DNA from: Paraburkholderia tagetis
Lineage (GTDB): Bacteria; Pseudomonadota; Gammaproteobacteria; Burkholderiales; Burkholderiaceae
Direction of reading: 5' to 3'
DNA length: 64,000 nucleotides
Assembly: GCF_022213065.1 (NCBI RefSeq)
Contig: NZ_JAKLJA010000005.1
Coordinates: forward strand, 124,001 to 188,000
The first letter of the stretch is position 1. Each line of letters starts with the position of its first letter. Below the pieces are notes generated by a model. The model did not search any database. It was not told the origin of the DNA and saw only the letters and a program-made list of their open reading frames with translations. Shown in pieces: positions 41,140 through 50,430 of this stretch. A program made the position numbers and the translations under genes.

Positions 41140-42600
41140 ATGCGTCTGATCCAGAAAGCACTCACGTTCGATGACGTGCTCCTCGTTCCCGCCTTTTCTG
41201 ACGTTCTCCCGCGCGATACCAGCCTGAAGACCCGGCTGACCCGCAATATCTCCCTGAATATTCCGCTCGTCTCGGCCGCGATGGACACCGTCACGGAAGG
41301 TCGTCTCGCCATTGCGATGGCGCAGCAGGGTGGCGTCGGCATCATCCACAAGAACCTCACGCCGGCCGAGCAGGCGCGCGAAGTTGCGAAGGTAAAGCGT
41401 TTCGAGTCGGGCGTGGTGCGCGATCCGATCACGATTCCGCCGCAGATGAAGGTCGCGGATGTGATCGCGCTTTCTCAGCAGCATGGCATCTCCGGCTTCC
41501 CGGTCGTTGAGGGCGCACAGCTCGTCGGCATCGTCACGAATCGCGACTTGCGCTTCGAAACGCGTCTGGACGAGCCGGTGCGCTCGATCATGACGCCGCG
41601 CGATCGCCTCGTTACCGTCAAGGAAGGCACGCCGCTCAATGAAGCCAAGGCGCTCATGCATAGCCACCGCCTCGAGCGCGTGCTGGTCGTGAACGACGCG
41701 TTCGAACTGCGCGGCCTGATGACCGTCAAGGACATCACCAAGCAGACCGAGCACCCGGCCGCCTGTAAGGACGAGCACGGCAAGCTGCGCGCGGGCGCAG
41801 CCGTCGGCGTAGGCGCGGACAACGAAGAGCGCGTCGAGTTGCTGGTGCAGGCCGGCGTGGACGTGATCGTGGTCGATACGGCGCACGGCCACAGCAAGGG
41901 CGTGCTCGAGCGCGTCCGGTGGGTCAAGGAGAACTTCCCGCACGTCGAGGTCATCGGCGGCAACATCGCCACGGCCGACGCCGCGCGTGCGCTCGTCGAG
42001 TACGGCGCGGACGGCGTGAAGGTCGGCATCGGCCCGGGTTCGATCTGCACGACGCGTATCGTGGCGGGCGTGGGCGTGCCGCAGATCAGCGCGATTTCCA
42101 ATGTCTCGGAAGCGCTCAAGGGCACGGGCGTGCCTTGCATCGCAGACGGTGGCGTGCGCTACTCGGGCGACGTTTCGAAGGCGCTGGCAGCCGGCGCGAA
42201 CGCTGTGATGATGGGCAGCATGTTCGCGGGTACCGAAGAGTCGCCTGGCGACGTGTTCCTGTATCAGGGCCGTCAGTACAAGTCGTACCGCGGCATGGGC
42301 TCGGTCGGCGCGATGAAGGACGGCGCCGCGGACCGCTACTTCCAGGACAACTCGGCCAACATCGACAAGCTCGTGCCGGAAGGCATTGAAGGCCGCGTTG
42401 CCTACAAGGGCCCAATCAACGCCATCCTGTTCCAGCTGATCGGCGGCGTGCGCGCCTCGATGGGGTACTGCGGCTGCAGCACGATCGACGAGCTGCATGC
42501 GAAGGCGGAGTTCGTGCAGATTACGGGCGCCGGCCTGAACGAATCGCACGTCCACGACGTGCAGATCACGAAGGAAGCGCCCAACTACCACGTGGACTAA
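41140..42600 (+). CDS. guaB: Inosine-5'-monophosphate dehydrogenase
   Basis: A 486-residue enzyme that oxidises IMP to XMP with NAD+, the committed step of GMP synthesis. The TIM barrel begins [24 protein letters not shown] and is interrupted by two CBS domains (about residues 93-205), which bind ATP or GTP as regulators. The catalytic loop [20 protein letters not shown] has Cys303 as nucleophile, and the flap motif is [12 protein letters not shown]. The length matches E. coli GuaB (488 aa). It is followed by a small membrane protein gene and guaA. Confidence 0.98.
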   Translation: MRLIQKALTFDDVLLVPAFSDVLPRDTSLKTRLTRNISLNIPLVSAAMDTVTEGRLAIAMAQQGGVGIIHKNLTPAEQAREVAKVKRFESGVVRDPITIPPQMKVADVIALSQQHGISGFPVVEGAQLVGIVTNRDLRFETRLDEPVRSIMTPRDRLVTVKEGTPLNEAKALMHSHRLERVLVVNDAFELRGLMTVKDITKQTEHPAACKDEHGKLRAGAAVGVGADNEERVELLVQAGVDVIVVDTAHGHSKGVLERVRWVKENFPHVEVIGGNIATADAARALVEYGADGVKVGIGPGSICTTRIVAGVGVPQISAISNVSEALKGTGVPCIADGGVRYSGDVSKALAAGANAVMMGSMFAGTEESPGDVFLYQGRQYKSYRGMGSVGAMKDGAADRYFQDNSANIDKLVPEGIEGRVAYKGPINAILFQLIGGVRASMGYCGCSTIDELHAKAEFVQITGAGLNESHVHDVQITKEAPNYHVD

Positions 42601-42606
42601 ACCGCG

Positions 42607-43308
42607 ATGAAGCCGCTGCTGCGCATAGTGCTGGTTGTCGACGCGTTGATGTTGCTGGGGTTCGGTGGGCTGTTTCTGCTCACGCCTTGGAACTCGCTCT
42701 ACAACGCGTTGCAACTGGTGCAGCCGCAGCCGGCGCTCATCGGTCAGGTGTTCGGCGTCGTGCTGATCGGTTTTGCGTGGATCGCGTTGCGCGCGGCCTT
42801 CGACGGCGGCCTGACCGCCACGGTCGGGCGCACCGTGGGGCACGTCAACTGGATCGCCGGCGTGCTGATGCTGGTCTGGCTGATTGGCCTGCATACGCCG
42901 CAGCTCACGGGCTTCGGCCAACTGGTGGCCGGAGCGGTGGGTGTCTGGCTGATCATCGTCGGGCTGGGCGGCACCCGGCTGGCCGGCGTGGTGAAGCAGC
43001 GCGAGAAGGCGCAGGCGGCCGAGGCCACCGCGCAGGAACGCGAAGCGCGCGCCGCAGCCAGGACCAGGCGCGAGGAGCCGGTCGTGTACGCGAAGCCGGT
43101 TGCGGCTGGCGGGTCGGCGGAAACCGGCGCGCCGGGCTACGGGCCGGCCGTGACGCCGGGGGCGACAACCTCGGTGCCGTCTGAGGTCACGCCGCGCGTC
43201 GCTACGCCGGGCGTCGCCACGCCGGGTGCGGCTGCGCAAGCGCAAGAGGCGCGCTTTGTCGCGCGAGACGAAGCGGCCGATGCGCCGCGGCCGCCGCTGC
43301 ATGGCTGA
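42607..43308 (+). CDS. Conserved membrane protein between guaB and guaA
   Basis: A 233-residue protein I do not recognise by function. The first ~130 residues have four likely membrane segments (LRIVLVVDALMLLGFGGLFLL, GQVFGVVLIGFAWIAL, VNWIAGVLMLVWLIGL, GQLVAGAVGVWLIIVGLGG). The last ~100 residues are hydrophilic: a charged helix (KQREKAQAAEATAQEREARAA) and then a Pro/Thr/Ala-rich tail with a VATPG repeat. It starts 6 bp after guaB and is probably in the same transcript. A link to purine metabolism is only positional. It could be a DUF4345-like small membrane protein, but that is a guess. Confidence 0.7.
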   Translation: MKPLLRIVLVVDALMLLGFGGLFLLTPWNSLYNALQLVQPQPALIGQVFGVVLIGFAWIALRAAFDGGLTATVGRTVGHVNWIAGVLMLVWLIGLHTPQLTGFGQLVAGAVGVWLIIVGLGGTRLAGVVKQREKAQAAEATAQEREARAAARTRREEPVVYAKPVAAGGSAETGAPGYGPAVTPGATTSVPSEVTPRVATPGVATPGAAAQAQEARFVARDEAADAPRPPLHG

Positions 43309-43520
43309 CTTGCGCGAGACGCCCAGACACCGGCAGTGCCAACTGCTGTGTGCCCGGATCGCGCCGCCTGAGCGTGACTCGTTCGTTGTTGTGCACCGCT
43401 GCCCACAAGCGCCAATGAGCGCCAACCAGCGCCAAGGTTCCGATGAATTCACGCCGCGCGCCAGATTTACCCAGCGCGCGGCTTTCTGTATCTGTTCTTT
43501 TTTAGGTCTCGTCCGCTGCC

Positions 43521-45104
43521 ATGCACGACAAAATCCTGATTCTCGACTTCGGTTCGCAAGTCACCCAACTGATCGCGCGCCGCGTGCGCGAAGCCAACGT
43601 CTACTCTGAAATCCATCCGTACGACGTGGACGACGCGTTCGTTCGCGAGTTCGCGCCGAAGGGCATCATTCTCTCGGGCGGCCCGAACTCGGTCACTGAA
43701 ATCGATACCCCGCGCGCGCCGCAAGCTGTGTTCGAGCTGGGCGTGCCGGTGCTCGGCATTTGCTACGGCATGCAAACGATGGCCGAGCAGCTCGGCGGCA
43801 AGGTCGACGGCGGCCACCTGCGCGAGTTCGGCTACGCCGAAGTGCGCGCACGCAACCACACGAGCTTCCTCGACGGCATCGAAGATTTCCGCACGAGCGA
43901 AGGCCACGGCATGCTCAAGGTGTGGATGAGCCACGGCGACAAGGTCACCGACATGCCGCCCGGCTTCAAGCTGATGGCATCGACCGAATCGTGCCCGATC
44001 GCGGCAATGGCCGACGAAGCGCGCCACTTCTACGGTCTGCAATGGCACCCGGAAGTCACGCACACGGTGCAGGGCCGCGCGATGCTCGAGCGCTTCGTGC
44101 TGGGCATCTGCGGCGCGAAGGCCGACTGGGAAATGGGCCACTACATCGACGAAGCCGTCGAAGCGATCCGCAAGCAGGTGGGCAACGAGCACGTCATTCT
44201 CGGCCTTTCGGGCGGCGTGGATTCGTCGGTGGCCGCGGCACTGCTGCATCGCGCGATTGGCGATCAGCTGACCTGCGTGTTCGTCGATCACGGCCTCTTG
44301 CGCCTGAACGAAGCCGAGCAGGTGATGTCGATGTTCGCGGACAACCTCGGTGTGAACGTGATTCACGTCGATGCGAGCGAGGCATTCCTCTCGAAGCTCG
44401 CTGGCGTGACCGATCCGGAAGCGAAGCGCAAGATCATCGGCGCGGAGTTCGTCGAGGTATTCCAGACTGAAGCGGGCAAGCTCACGGACGCGAAGTGGCT
44501 CGCGCAAGGCACGATCTATCCGGACGTGATCGAGTCGGCGGGCAAGGGCAAGAAGGGCGCGCACACGATCAAGAGCCACCACAACGTGGGTGGCCTGCCC
44601 GAGACGCTGAATCTCAAGCTGCTCGAGCCGCTGCGCGAGCTCTTCAAGGACGAAGTGCGCGAACTGGGCGTGAAGCTCGGCCTGCCGCACGATATGGTGT
44701 ATCGCCATCCGTTCCCGGGCCCGGGTCTTGGCGTGCGCATTCTGGGTGAAGTGAAGCGCGAGTTCGCGGACCTGCTGCGCCGCGCCGATGCGATTTTCAT
44801 CGAGACGCTGCGCAACACCATCGACAAGGAAACCGGCAAGTCGTGGTACGAGCTGACGAGCCAGGCGTTCGCGGTGTTCCTGCCGGTGAAGAGCGTGGGC
44901 GTGATGGGCGACGGTCGTACTTATGAGTATGTGGTGGCGCTGCGCGCGGTGCAGACGCTCGACTTCATGACCGCGCATTGGGCACATCTGCCGCACGAAC
45001 TGCTCGGGCATGTGTCGAATCGCATCATTAATGAGGTGCGCGGTATTAATCGCGTCGTGTACGACATTTCGGGTAAGCCGCCGGCGACGATCGAGTGGGA
45101 GTGA
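43521..45104 (+). CDS. guaA: GMP synthase (glutamine-hydrolysing)
   Basis: A 527-residue amidotransferase making GMP from XMP, ATP and glutamine. The class I glutaminase domain (about residues 1-200) has Cys81 in GICYGMQ and the His-x-Glu pair in [10 protein letters not shown]. The ATP pyrophosphatase domain carries the P-loop [12 protein letters not shown] near 228-239. The C-terminal dimerisation domain ends [12 protein letters not shown], identical to the usual family end. The 3' end of guaA is intact, and the accessory region begins directly after the stop codon. Confidence 0.98.
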   Translation: MHDKILILDFGSQVTQLIARRVREANVYSEIHPYDVDDAFVREFAPKGIILSGGPNSVTEIDTPRAPQAVFELGVPVLGICYGMQTMAEQLGGKVDGGHLREFGYAEVRARNHTSFLDGIEDFRTSEGHGMLKVWMSHGDKVTDMPPGFKLMASTESCPIAAMADEARHFYGLQWHPEVTHTVQGRAMLERFVLGICGAKADWEMGHYIDEAVEAIRKQVGNEHVILGLSGGVDSSVAAALLHRAIGDQLTCVFVDHGLLRLNEAEQVMSMFADNLGVNVIHVDASEAFLSKLAGVTDPEAKRKIIGAEFVEVFQTEAGKLTDAKWLAQGTIYPDVIESAGKGKKGAHTIKSHHNVGGLPETLNLKLLEPLRELFKDEVRELGVKLGLPHDMVYRHPFPGPGLGVRILGEVKREFADLLRRADAIFIETLRNTIDKETGKSWYELTSQAFAVFLPVKSVGVMGDGRTYEYVVALRAVQTLDFMTAHWAHLPHELLGHVSNRIINEVRGINRVVYDISGKPPATIEWE

Positions 45105-45106
45105 TT

Positions 45107-45128
45107 CAGACCGCTCTGCTGCGGTCTG
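45107..45128. other. Hairpin just after guaA
   Basis: Perfect 8-bp stem CAGACCGC (45107-45114) with GCGGTCTG (45121-45128), loop TCTGCT, starting 2 bp after the guaA stop. It has no T-run, so termination would be weak. Confidence 0.6.
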
Positions 45129-45224
45129 CAGACATCGGAATTCCCTCACTTTTCCCCACAGAATCAACGGGCTGGCGCAGTCTGATGGCGACCGACAACA
45201 ACTGCGCGCTACCGACGGCAGGAC

Positions 45225-45289
45225 TGACGGTATAGCATTTTGCTCTGCGGACGATCCAACGCGATACCGTCACGAGGCGTGACGGTATC
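45225..45289. repeat. TGACGGTAT repeats upstream of the integrase remnant
   Basis: TGACGGTATA at 45225-45234. Then a perfect 11-bp inverted repeat GATACCGTCAC (45263-45273) with GTGACGGTATC (45279-45289), 5 bp apart. Together there are three copies of TGACGGTAT in two orientations within 65 bp, 17-80 bp before the remnant's start codon. They could be arm-type recombinase sites or regulator sites left from an integrative element. Confidence 0.75.
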
Positions 45290-45306
45290 AGTTCACTGAG
45301 CATCGC

Positions 45307-45554
45307 ATGCTTACGGATCTCGAATTGCGGGCGCTCAAGCCTGCTGGAAGGGCGTGCAAGGTTGCCGACCAGCGCTGCCTGTACGTTGCGGTCACGTTGT
45401 CGGGCGTGGTCAGCTTCCGCTCGGCCATCGCCCAGGCTGACGGAAACATGTCGCGAGCGGTCTCACTGCTCGGCATCTCGCGCGGCTAATTGCTCTATCT
45501 ACTCTATCGACGCAAACGTGGTGACCACAGCGCTCGAGAAACCTGAAGCATGCC
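45307..45554 (+). pseudogene. Tyrosine integrase N-terminus fused to a Fis-type HTH remnant
   Basis: The first ~38 codons (MLTDLELRALKPAGRACKVADQRCLYVAVTLSG) match the arm-binding N-terminus (DUF4102 type) of P4-like tyrosine integrases. The family normally continues for about 400 residues; here it switches abruptly to AIAQADGNMSRAVSLLGISRG. After an in-frame TAA (45487-45489) it continues LLYLLYRRKRGDHSARET. That second part looks like the Fis/HTH_8 C-terminus of a sigma-54 activator. The reading suggests a deletion that joined two unrelated genes, followed by a nonsense mutation. It is therefore non-functional as an integrase. It lies 202 bp after guaA. Confidence 0.75.
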
Positions 45555-45602
45555 ATTCACCGTTGGCCAGTCGACATCGCTTCTGAAAGAGCGAGTGACT
45601 CG

Positions 45603-46307
45603 TCAGCCTCCACGTCGCGACCTGTTTTTCTGATGCGCACGCGTTGCCGTAGCGCCGTCGCGTTGCCCTCCGTCCGACTGCTCGGGGCGAGCGTATAACC
45701 CCGCTAGCAACGTCGCGACGGTCTGTTGAGCGACCTCTTCTGGACTAAGCGGTCCATCCGGTCGATACCAGCGAGCGATCCAGCTTAGCCCGCCAGCAAC
45801 TGCAAAGGCGGCAATCTTCGGGTTACAAGGCGCGAAGGTACCCTCGTCGATAGCTTGCTCGATCAGGGTGCGGAATTCCCTGTCGATGCCCGCTTTCAAG
45901 TGACGGAGCGCCTTGCGATTGTCCGGCGTCAACGAGTCTTCTCCGACGCGAACGACGCACATACCGAAGTCCATTGTCACGATCATCGCGTATTCGAACA
46001 TGGCGGCCTGGAGCTTCTCGACCGCTGTTCCACCGGACTCCGAAACGGCGCGAATCGCGTTCTGCATCATGTCCAGACCGGTCCGGACGCACTCGAACAG
46101 AATCTCGTCCTTGTTCTTCGCGTAGTAGTACAGCGTCGGTTTGGTGACGTGGAGTCGTTCGGCCACTTCGTCGAGCGAAGCGGCGTGAAATCCCTTTTCG
46201 TTAAACAACTGCGCGGCGGTCCGAAGCACGGCCTCGCGCTTCATCTCGCGTTGTTTCTGTCGCTCGGATTGCTTGGGCCAGGGCGATGCTGTCTGGGCGC
46301 TCGTCAT
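45603..46307 (-). CDS. TetR-family transcriptional regulator
   Basis: A 234-residue one-component repressor. The N-terminal HTH is clear: MKREAVLRTAAQLFNEKGFHAASLDEVAERLHVTKPTLYYYAKNKDEIL, with the DNA-binding helices at about residues 43-62. The ligand domain (about 75-210) resembles the TetR_C group often controlling acyl-CoA catabolism. The C-terminal ~25 residues are hydrophilic and basic. It is divergent from the acyl-CoA ligase gene, and a double palindrome lies between them. A second copy of that palindrome is in front of the SDR operon. Autoregulation and control of both units is inferred, with an acyl-CoA as likely inducer. Confidence 0.88.
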   Translation of the reverse strand: MTSAQTASPWPKQSERQKQREMKREAVLRTAAQLFNEKGFHAASLDEVAERLHVTKPTLYYYAKNKDEILFECVRTGLDMMQNAIRAVSESGGTAVEKLQAAMFEYAMIVTMDFGMCVVRVGEDSLTPDNRKALRHLKAGIDREFRTLIEQAIDEGTFAPCNPKIAAFAVAGGLSWIARWYRPDGPLSPEEVAQQTVATLLAGLYARPEQSDGGQRDGATATRAHQKNRSRRGG

Positions 46308-46396
46308 CAGTGTTTCCTGCTGTCTCGAACATTTATGCCAATGGGCGGAACCGTGAGCCGGACCGGAGTGCTCATCTTACCAAAGGTTCTTGGTAG

Positions 46397-46427
46397 TACT
46401 CGTAAGTACTATATTTACTTTTGAGTA
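46397..46427. promoter_or_regulatory. Candidate TetR operator O1 (double palindrome)
   Basis: TACT-CGTA-AGTA (46397-46408), a 7-bp gap, then TACT-TTTG-AGTA (46416-46427). The two 12-bp palindromes are 19 bp centre to centre, about two helical turns. It lies between the divergent TetR and ligase genes and overlaps the likely ligase -35. Confidence 0.75.
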
Positions 46428-46443
46428 GGTTTTTGGATATATT
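46414..46443 (+). promoter_or_regulatory. Possible ligase promoter
   Basis: -35 TTTACT (46414-46419), an 18-bp spacer and -10 TATATT (46438-46443). The -35 lies inside operator O1, so bound TetR would block polymerase. Confidence 0.4.
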
Positions 46444-46509
46444 GCGCTGACGCTGGCGAAGAATGTGGGCGCCGCAGCATTTGGGGACTGTATGAGCGAG
46501 GAGATAGCG

Positions 46510-48132
46510 ATGAAACAGGTTGACGGACTGACGTTTTGGGAAGCAAGAGCACCGAAGCCGCGCAGGGAGCGACATTTTGATAATCGTGATGTGCTTTGTT
46601 TCCCGGACGCGCCGGGCAGTTTCGCGAAGCTGTTTATCGATGCGGTGGCGAAAAATCCGCATGGTGACGCTGTCGTTTGTGGCGACGAGCGCCTGACGTG
46701 GAACGCCCTTGACGAGCGGGTGCGTCGTGTCGCGACTGGGCTTTCGCGTCGAGGGGTGGGCAAAGGCGATCGTGTGGCTCTGCTGCTGAGCAACAGGGCG
46801 GAATTCGTCATTGCGATGTTTGCCGTAACCTGTCTCGGCGCGATCTTCGTGCCTATGAATATCCGCGAACAGAAGCCCGAGCTTCAATACGTCCTCAATC
46901 ATTGCGGCGCCATCCTGCTGATCCACGATGCCGATCTGCTAGAGCGGCTGCCCGCTTCCGTTGACGTCCCGTCGCTCCTGTCTCGCATCTCGGTGGGCGG
47001 CGCTGGCGGACCGGACGACTTCACAGAATTGCAGAACGATGCGCCGCTCGCGGAGCACGTGTCGCTGGCTGCCGACGATACCGCTGCAATCGTTTATACG
47101 TCTGGAACCACCGGGCGCCCAAAGGGCGCCATGTTGAGCGGTCTCGGTATCGTGCATGGTGCGTTGCACTACAAATATGCGATGGAGTTGACGAGCGAAG
47201 ATCGTTCTATTGCTGCGGTGCCGTTGAGCCATGTGACAGGGTTGACCGCGCTGGTAGCCGCGATGACAGCCTGTGCGGGCGCGATTCTCATTCTGCGGGA
47301 GTTCAAGGTCGAAGCTTTCTTGAGTCTGGCTGAAAAAGAGCGAATGACGCACACCGTGATTGTCCCGGCGATGTACAACCTCTGTCTGGTGCGTGCCGAT
47401 ATGGGCAAATCGAACCTCTCGGCGTGGCGAATTGGCGGCTACGGCGGGGCGCCGATGAGCGCGGCAACGATTGCCAAATTGGCGAACGTATTGCCGGGTC
47501 TCAAGCTGATGAATCTGTATGGCGCCACCGAGACAACGGCCCCGGCCACCATCATGCCGCCTGACAAAACGTACGAGCGTCCGGACAGCGTCGGGTTGCC
47601 GGTTGCGTGTGCCGAAATCTCAATCATGAATGACGTAGGGCAAGAGGTTCCGGCTGGGGAGTCGGGAGAGATCTGGATCAAGGGGCCTTCTGTTTCGCCG
47701 GGATACTGGAATGATGCCGCTGCGACCGAGAAGGAGTTTACGCAAGGGTACTGGCACTCCGGCGACATTGGCTCAATGGATGCTGGCGGTTATGTGCAGG
47801 TTCTCGACCGGAAGAAGGATCTGATCAACCGCGGTGGCTACAAGATCTACAGCGCCGAAGTCGAAAGCGTAATGCTCGAACATAATGACGTGGTCGAAGC
47901 GGTCGTCGTTGGAACACCGTGTGCAGTGCTGGGTGAGCGTGCGCATGCTTTCGTCACGTTGAAGAATGCAGCGCTTTCTGCAGAAGAACTGCGGGCCTTC
48001 TGTGCAGAGCGCTTGTCGGACTATAAGGTCCCTGAGTCATTCACCATCCTGAACGACCCCTTGCCACGCAATGCGAATGGGAAAGTGCTCAAGCGAGTAT
48101 TGCGGGATCGACTGATCGGTAAAGCGGATTGA
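46510..48132 (+). CDS. Acyl-CoA ligase (AMP-dependent synthetase)
   Basis: A 540-residue ANL-family enzyme that activates a carboxylic acid to its CoA thioester through an acyl-AMP. The motifs are IVYTSGTTGRPKGAM (P-loop, about residue 198), LYGATETTAPA and the hinge region YWHSGDIGSMDAGGYVQVLDRKKDLINRGGYKIYSAEVE. The catalytic Lys near 525 is in NANGKVLKRVLR. The ATG at 46510 has an ideal AGGAG with a 6-nt spacer; an in-frame ATG at 46492 with GGGGA is possible. The family covers fatty, aromatic and short-chain acids, and the substrate cannot be read here. It is probably the entry enzyme of the catabolic block. It ends at a terminator. Confidence 0.88.
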   Translation: MKQVDGLTFWEARAPKPRRERHFDNRDVLCFPDAPGSFAKLFIDAVAKNPHGDAVVCGDERLTWNALDERVRRVATGLSRRGVGKGDRVALLLSNRAEFVIAMFAVTCLGAIFVPMNIREQKPELQYVLNHCGAILLIHDADLLERLPASVDVPSLLSRISVGGAGGPDDFTELQNDAPLAEHVSLAADDTAAIVYTSGTTGRPKGAMLSGLGIVHGALHYKYAMELTSEDRSIAAVPLSHVTGLTALVAAMTACAGAILILREFKVEAFLSLAEKERMTHTVIVPAMYNLCLVRADMGKSNLSAWRIGGYGGAPMSAATIAKLANVLPGLKLMNLYGATETTAPATIMPPDKTYERPDSVGLPVACAEISIMNDVGQEVPAGESGEIWIKGPSVSPGYWNDAAATEKEFTQGYWHSGDIGSMDAGGYVQVLDRKKDLINRGGYKIYSAEVESVMLEHNDVVEAVVVGTPCAVLGERAHAFVTLKNAALSAEELRAFCAERLSDYKVPESFTILNDPLPRNANGKVLKRVLRDRLIGKAD

Positions 48133-48149
48133 TTTGCGAGATAGTCGTC

Positions 48150-48187
48150 TGCCTGGTGTTCTGATGTCTTAACCAGGCAGGATTTTT
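48150..48187 (+). terminator. Terminator after the acyl-CoA ligase gene
   Basis: Perfect 9-bp stem CTGCCTGGT (48150-48158) with ACCAGGCAG (48173-48181), a 14-nt loop, followed by GATTTTTG. Confidence 0.8.
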
Positions 48188-48214
48188 GACGGATTTCCAT
48201 GAATTAAAAATAAT
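48186..48214 (+). promoter_or_regulatory. Promoter of the porin-cyclase unit
   Basis: -35 TTGACG (48186-48191), a 17-bp spacer and -10 AATAAT (48209-48214), each one mismatch from consensus. It lies in a strikingly AT-rich 110 bp between the ligase terminator and the porin gene. The predicted leader is about 84 nt. No TACT-N4-AGTA site is present. Confidence 0.65.
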
Positions 48215-48304
48215 TAGGATTACAAATATAAATTACATGAGGCGAAATCCTTAAATCGAATGAAATAAATAAAGGTACGCCTCTCAAAACAAGGAGACGT
48301 TTGC

Positions 48305-49402
48305 ATGAAGAGGTCGATCGCTCTATTGATTTCGTCTGGGTTGGCAGTTGGGGCAGCACATGCACAATCATCGGTTGTGCTTTTTGGCGCAGTTGACACG
48401 TCGGTTCGATATATCAGTTATTCGGGGAAGGGATCTGCTGTAACGATGGGCTCGTTTGGCAACTCGCCCTCCATGATCGGATTCCTTGGTACGGAGGATC
48501 TGGGTGGCGGGTTGCAAGCGGTCTTTCGACTGGAGGCTGCCTATGTGCCTGCGACAGGCCAGTCGGCCACCGGGGCGTTCGGTTTGCCGTTTTTTAACCG
48601 TAGTAGCTGGGTCGGCCTGAAAAGCAGCAAGTATGGCGAGGTGCATCTGGGCAGAGACTGGAACCCCGCCTACGTCAACCTTTACCTGTTCGATCCAACC
48701 TACAACCTGGGTGTCGGTAATCTGGTTCACTACTCCAATCTGCTTAATCAGGGGCTAGTGCCGAACTATTACTGGAATTCGAACACGATAACGTATTACA
48801 CACCCAGCAACATGGGTGGTTTCTCCGGCATATTCCAGGTTTCCGTCCGAGGTGACGGAACCGGCTGCAATGGGAATGTTGTCTGCACAACCACAATCGG
48901 AACTTATGTCGGCGGACGTCTTGCATACGAGGCCGGTCCCCTGACGATATCGGCGGCCCTTGCGCAGACCGGCATTTCGTCGAATACGCGCGCGACGTCC
49001 CCAACAGGAAAATGGACGCAGGCCAATGTCGGTATGGCATATGACTTCGGCATCGCCAAAGTACTGCTGTCGTTGAATACCGACAAATTTATCAATTTGC
49101 GCGAAACACGGGGAAGCATTGCCGCCCAGATTCCGATAGGCGGTGACTACGCGTGGATTTCATACGAGGGTTCGCGAGTCGATTCGAGCGCACAAGCCGC
49201 TGGCGTGTACGGCGCGCAAGGAGGCGGAATGGGCTTTGTGCACAACCTGTCGAAGCGGACCGCGGTATACGCATCGCTCGCGTATTTGAAGAACCGCGGC
49301 AAGGGCACGCTCAGCGTCGAGGACGTCGGATCGTACTCAACCAACACCCCACCAGGAGGTGTCACCACTGGATGTGAGATCGGCTTGCGGCACACCTTTT
49401 AA
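48305..49402 (+). CDS. Gram-negative outer-membrane porin
   Basis: A 365-residue trimeric-type porin of the OmpC/Porin_4 family common in Burkholderiales. The signal peptide is residues 1-20 (MKRSIALLISSGLAVGAAHA|Q). The mature start QSSVVLFGAVDTSVRYISYSG, the early SMIGFLGTEDLGGGLQAVFRLE and the WVGLKSSKYGEVHLGRDWNPAY segment are typical. It ends GCEIGLRHTF with the terminal Phe needed for BAM recognition. AAGGAG lies 8 bp before the ATG. It is 20 bp upstream of the cyclase gene, so it probably admits that enzyme's substrate. Confidence 0.92.
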   Translation: MKRSIALLISSGLAVGAAHAQSSVVLFGAVDTSVRYISYSGKGSAVTMGSFGNSPSMIGFLGTEDLGGGLQAVFRLEAAYVPATGQSATGAFGLPFFNRSSWVGLKSSKYGEVHLGRDWNPAYVNLYLFDPTYNLGVGNLVHYSNLLNQGLVPNYYWNSNTITYYTPSNMGGFSGIFQVSVRGDGTGCNGNVVCTTTIGTYVGGRLAYEAGPLTISAALAQTGISSNTRATSPTGKWTQANVGMAYDFGIAKVLLSLNTDKFINLRETRGSIAAQIPIGGDYAWISYEGSRVDSSAQAAGVYGAQGGGMGFVHNLSKRTAVYASLAYLKNRGKGTLSVEDVGSYSTNTPPGGVTTGCEIGLRHTF

Positions 49403-49422
49403 CGGAGCAAAGGAGACGCGTG

Positions 49423-50397
49423 ATGAGCAATGAATCGAAGGAAAAGATGGTCCCCGATATGGCTGAGCTGCTTGCGAATTCGCCGAAGAATTGGGGGAAG
49501 TGGGGCTCTGAAGACGAAGTCGGATGCCTCAATTACCTCACCCAGGAAGAAGCGTTGCGCGGCATCGCGGCGGTGAAGCAGGGTAAGACGTTTACGTTGC
49601 AGGTCAAGATGGGTGATCCGTCCGGTGACCCGATCTGGCCGGGGCGCAGAGAGGCGCAGCGCCTGAATGTGCTCGACCGTGGGCATTTTATGTGCGGTTG
49701 CGGCCCACGCTTCCCCGGCAACATGGAGTATGCGGATGACATGATGGTCATTTATCTCCAGGGCTCGAGCCAGTATGACGCACTCGGCCATGTCTGGTAC
49801 GACGAGCAGCTCTATAACGGATTCGATGCATCGACGACGATCGGCGGCATGAAGAGAGCCAGTGTGCTGCCGCTCGCAGAGCGTGGCGTGGTGGGAAGAG
49901 GCGTTTTGATCGACATGGCCAGGTATCGCAACAAGGAATCGCTGGACAAAGGCGAGACGTTTACCCACGTCGACCTGATGAATGCTGCAAAGGCACAGGG
50001 ATGCGAGATCCAGAAACGCGATGTGCTGCTCATTCGAACCGGATGGCTTGGACGGTTCTATAGCTCGGATCATGCCGAGTTCTACAAGGATTTCATCGAA
50101 CCGGGGCTGACTTATAGTCCGGAACTCGTGGAATGGTTCGCGACCATGGAAATACCTAACCTGGTTACGGACACGATCGCGAATGAAGTCACCATCGATC
50201 CGGTGTCAGGCGTGGCGCTTCCATTGCATAACGCGCTGATGCGCAATCTCGGCGTTGCGTTCACCGAGATCATCGCACTGGACGCCCTGGCGGCCGATTG
50301 TGCCGCGGATGGGCAATGGACTTTCTTGTACACCGCTGCTCCTCTGAAAGTGGTGGGCGGGACGGGCGCTCCCGTCAATCCCATCGTTATCAAGTAG
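49423..50397 (+). CDS. Cyclase-family metal-dependent hydrolase
   Basis: A 324-residue protein of the cyclase family (PF04199), which includes kynurenine formamidase and isatin hydrolase. Members hydrolyse amide or cyclic amide/ester bonds with Mn or Zn. The metal-site region is SSQYDALGHVWYDEQLYNGF at about residues 115-134, the form seen in larger family members. An N-terminal segment (MAELLANSPKNWGKWGSEDEVGCLNYLT) is also typical of this subgroup. No signal peptide is visible. The ATG at 49423 has AGGAG at a 7-nt spacing. It is in one unit with the porin. A ring-opening (lactone or lactam) role is an inference from family and context. Confidence 0.8.
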   Translation: MSNESKEKMVPDMAELLANSPKNWGKWGSEDEVGCLNYLTQEEALRGIAAVKQGKTFTLQVKMGDPSGDPIWPGRREAQRLNVLDRGHFMCGCGPRFPGNMEYADDMMVIYLQGSSQYDALGHVWYDEQLYNGFDASTTIGGMKRASVLPLAERGVVGRGVLIDMARYRNKESLDKGETFTHVDLMNAAKAQGCEIQKRDVLLIRTGWLGRFYSSDHAEFYKDFIEPGLTYSPELVEWFATMEIPNLVTDTIANEVTIDPVSGVALPLHNALMRNLGVAFTEIIALDALAADCAADGQWTFLYTAAPLKVVGGTGAPVNPIVIK

Positions 50398-50430
50398 TCC
50401 ATAAAAGCGATTTCTACGGCCAAATACTCC

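Noticed and set aside
45555-45602. Continuation of the Fis-type remnant as a longer gene
   Set aside because: A second stop follows RGDHSARET and no further homologous sequence appears before the TetR gene.
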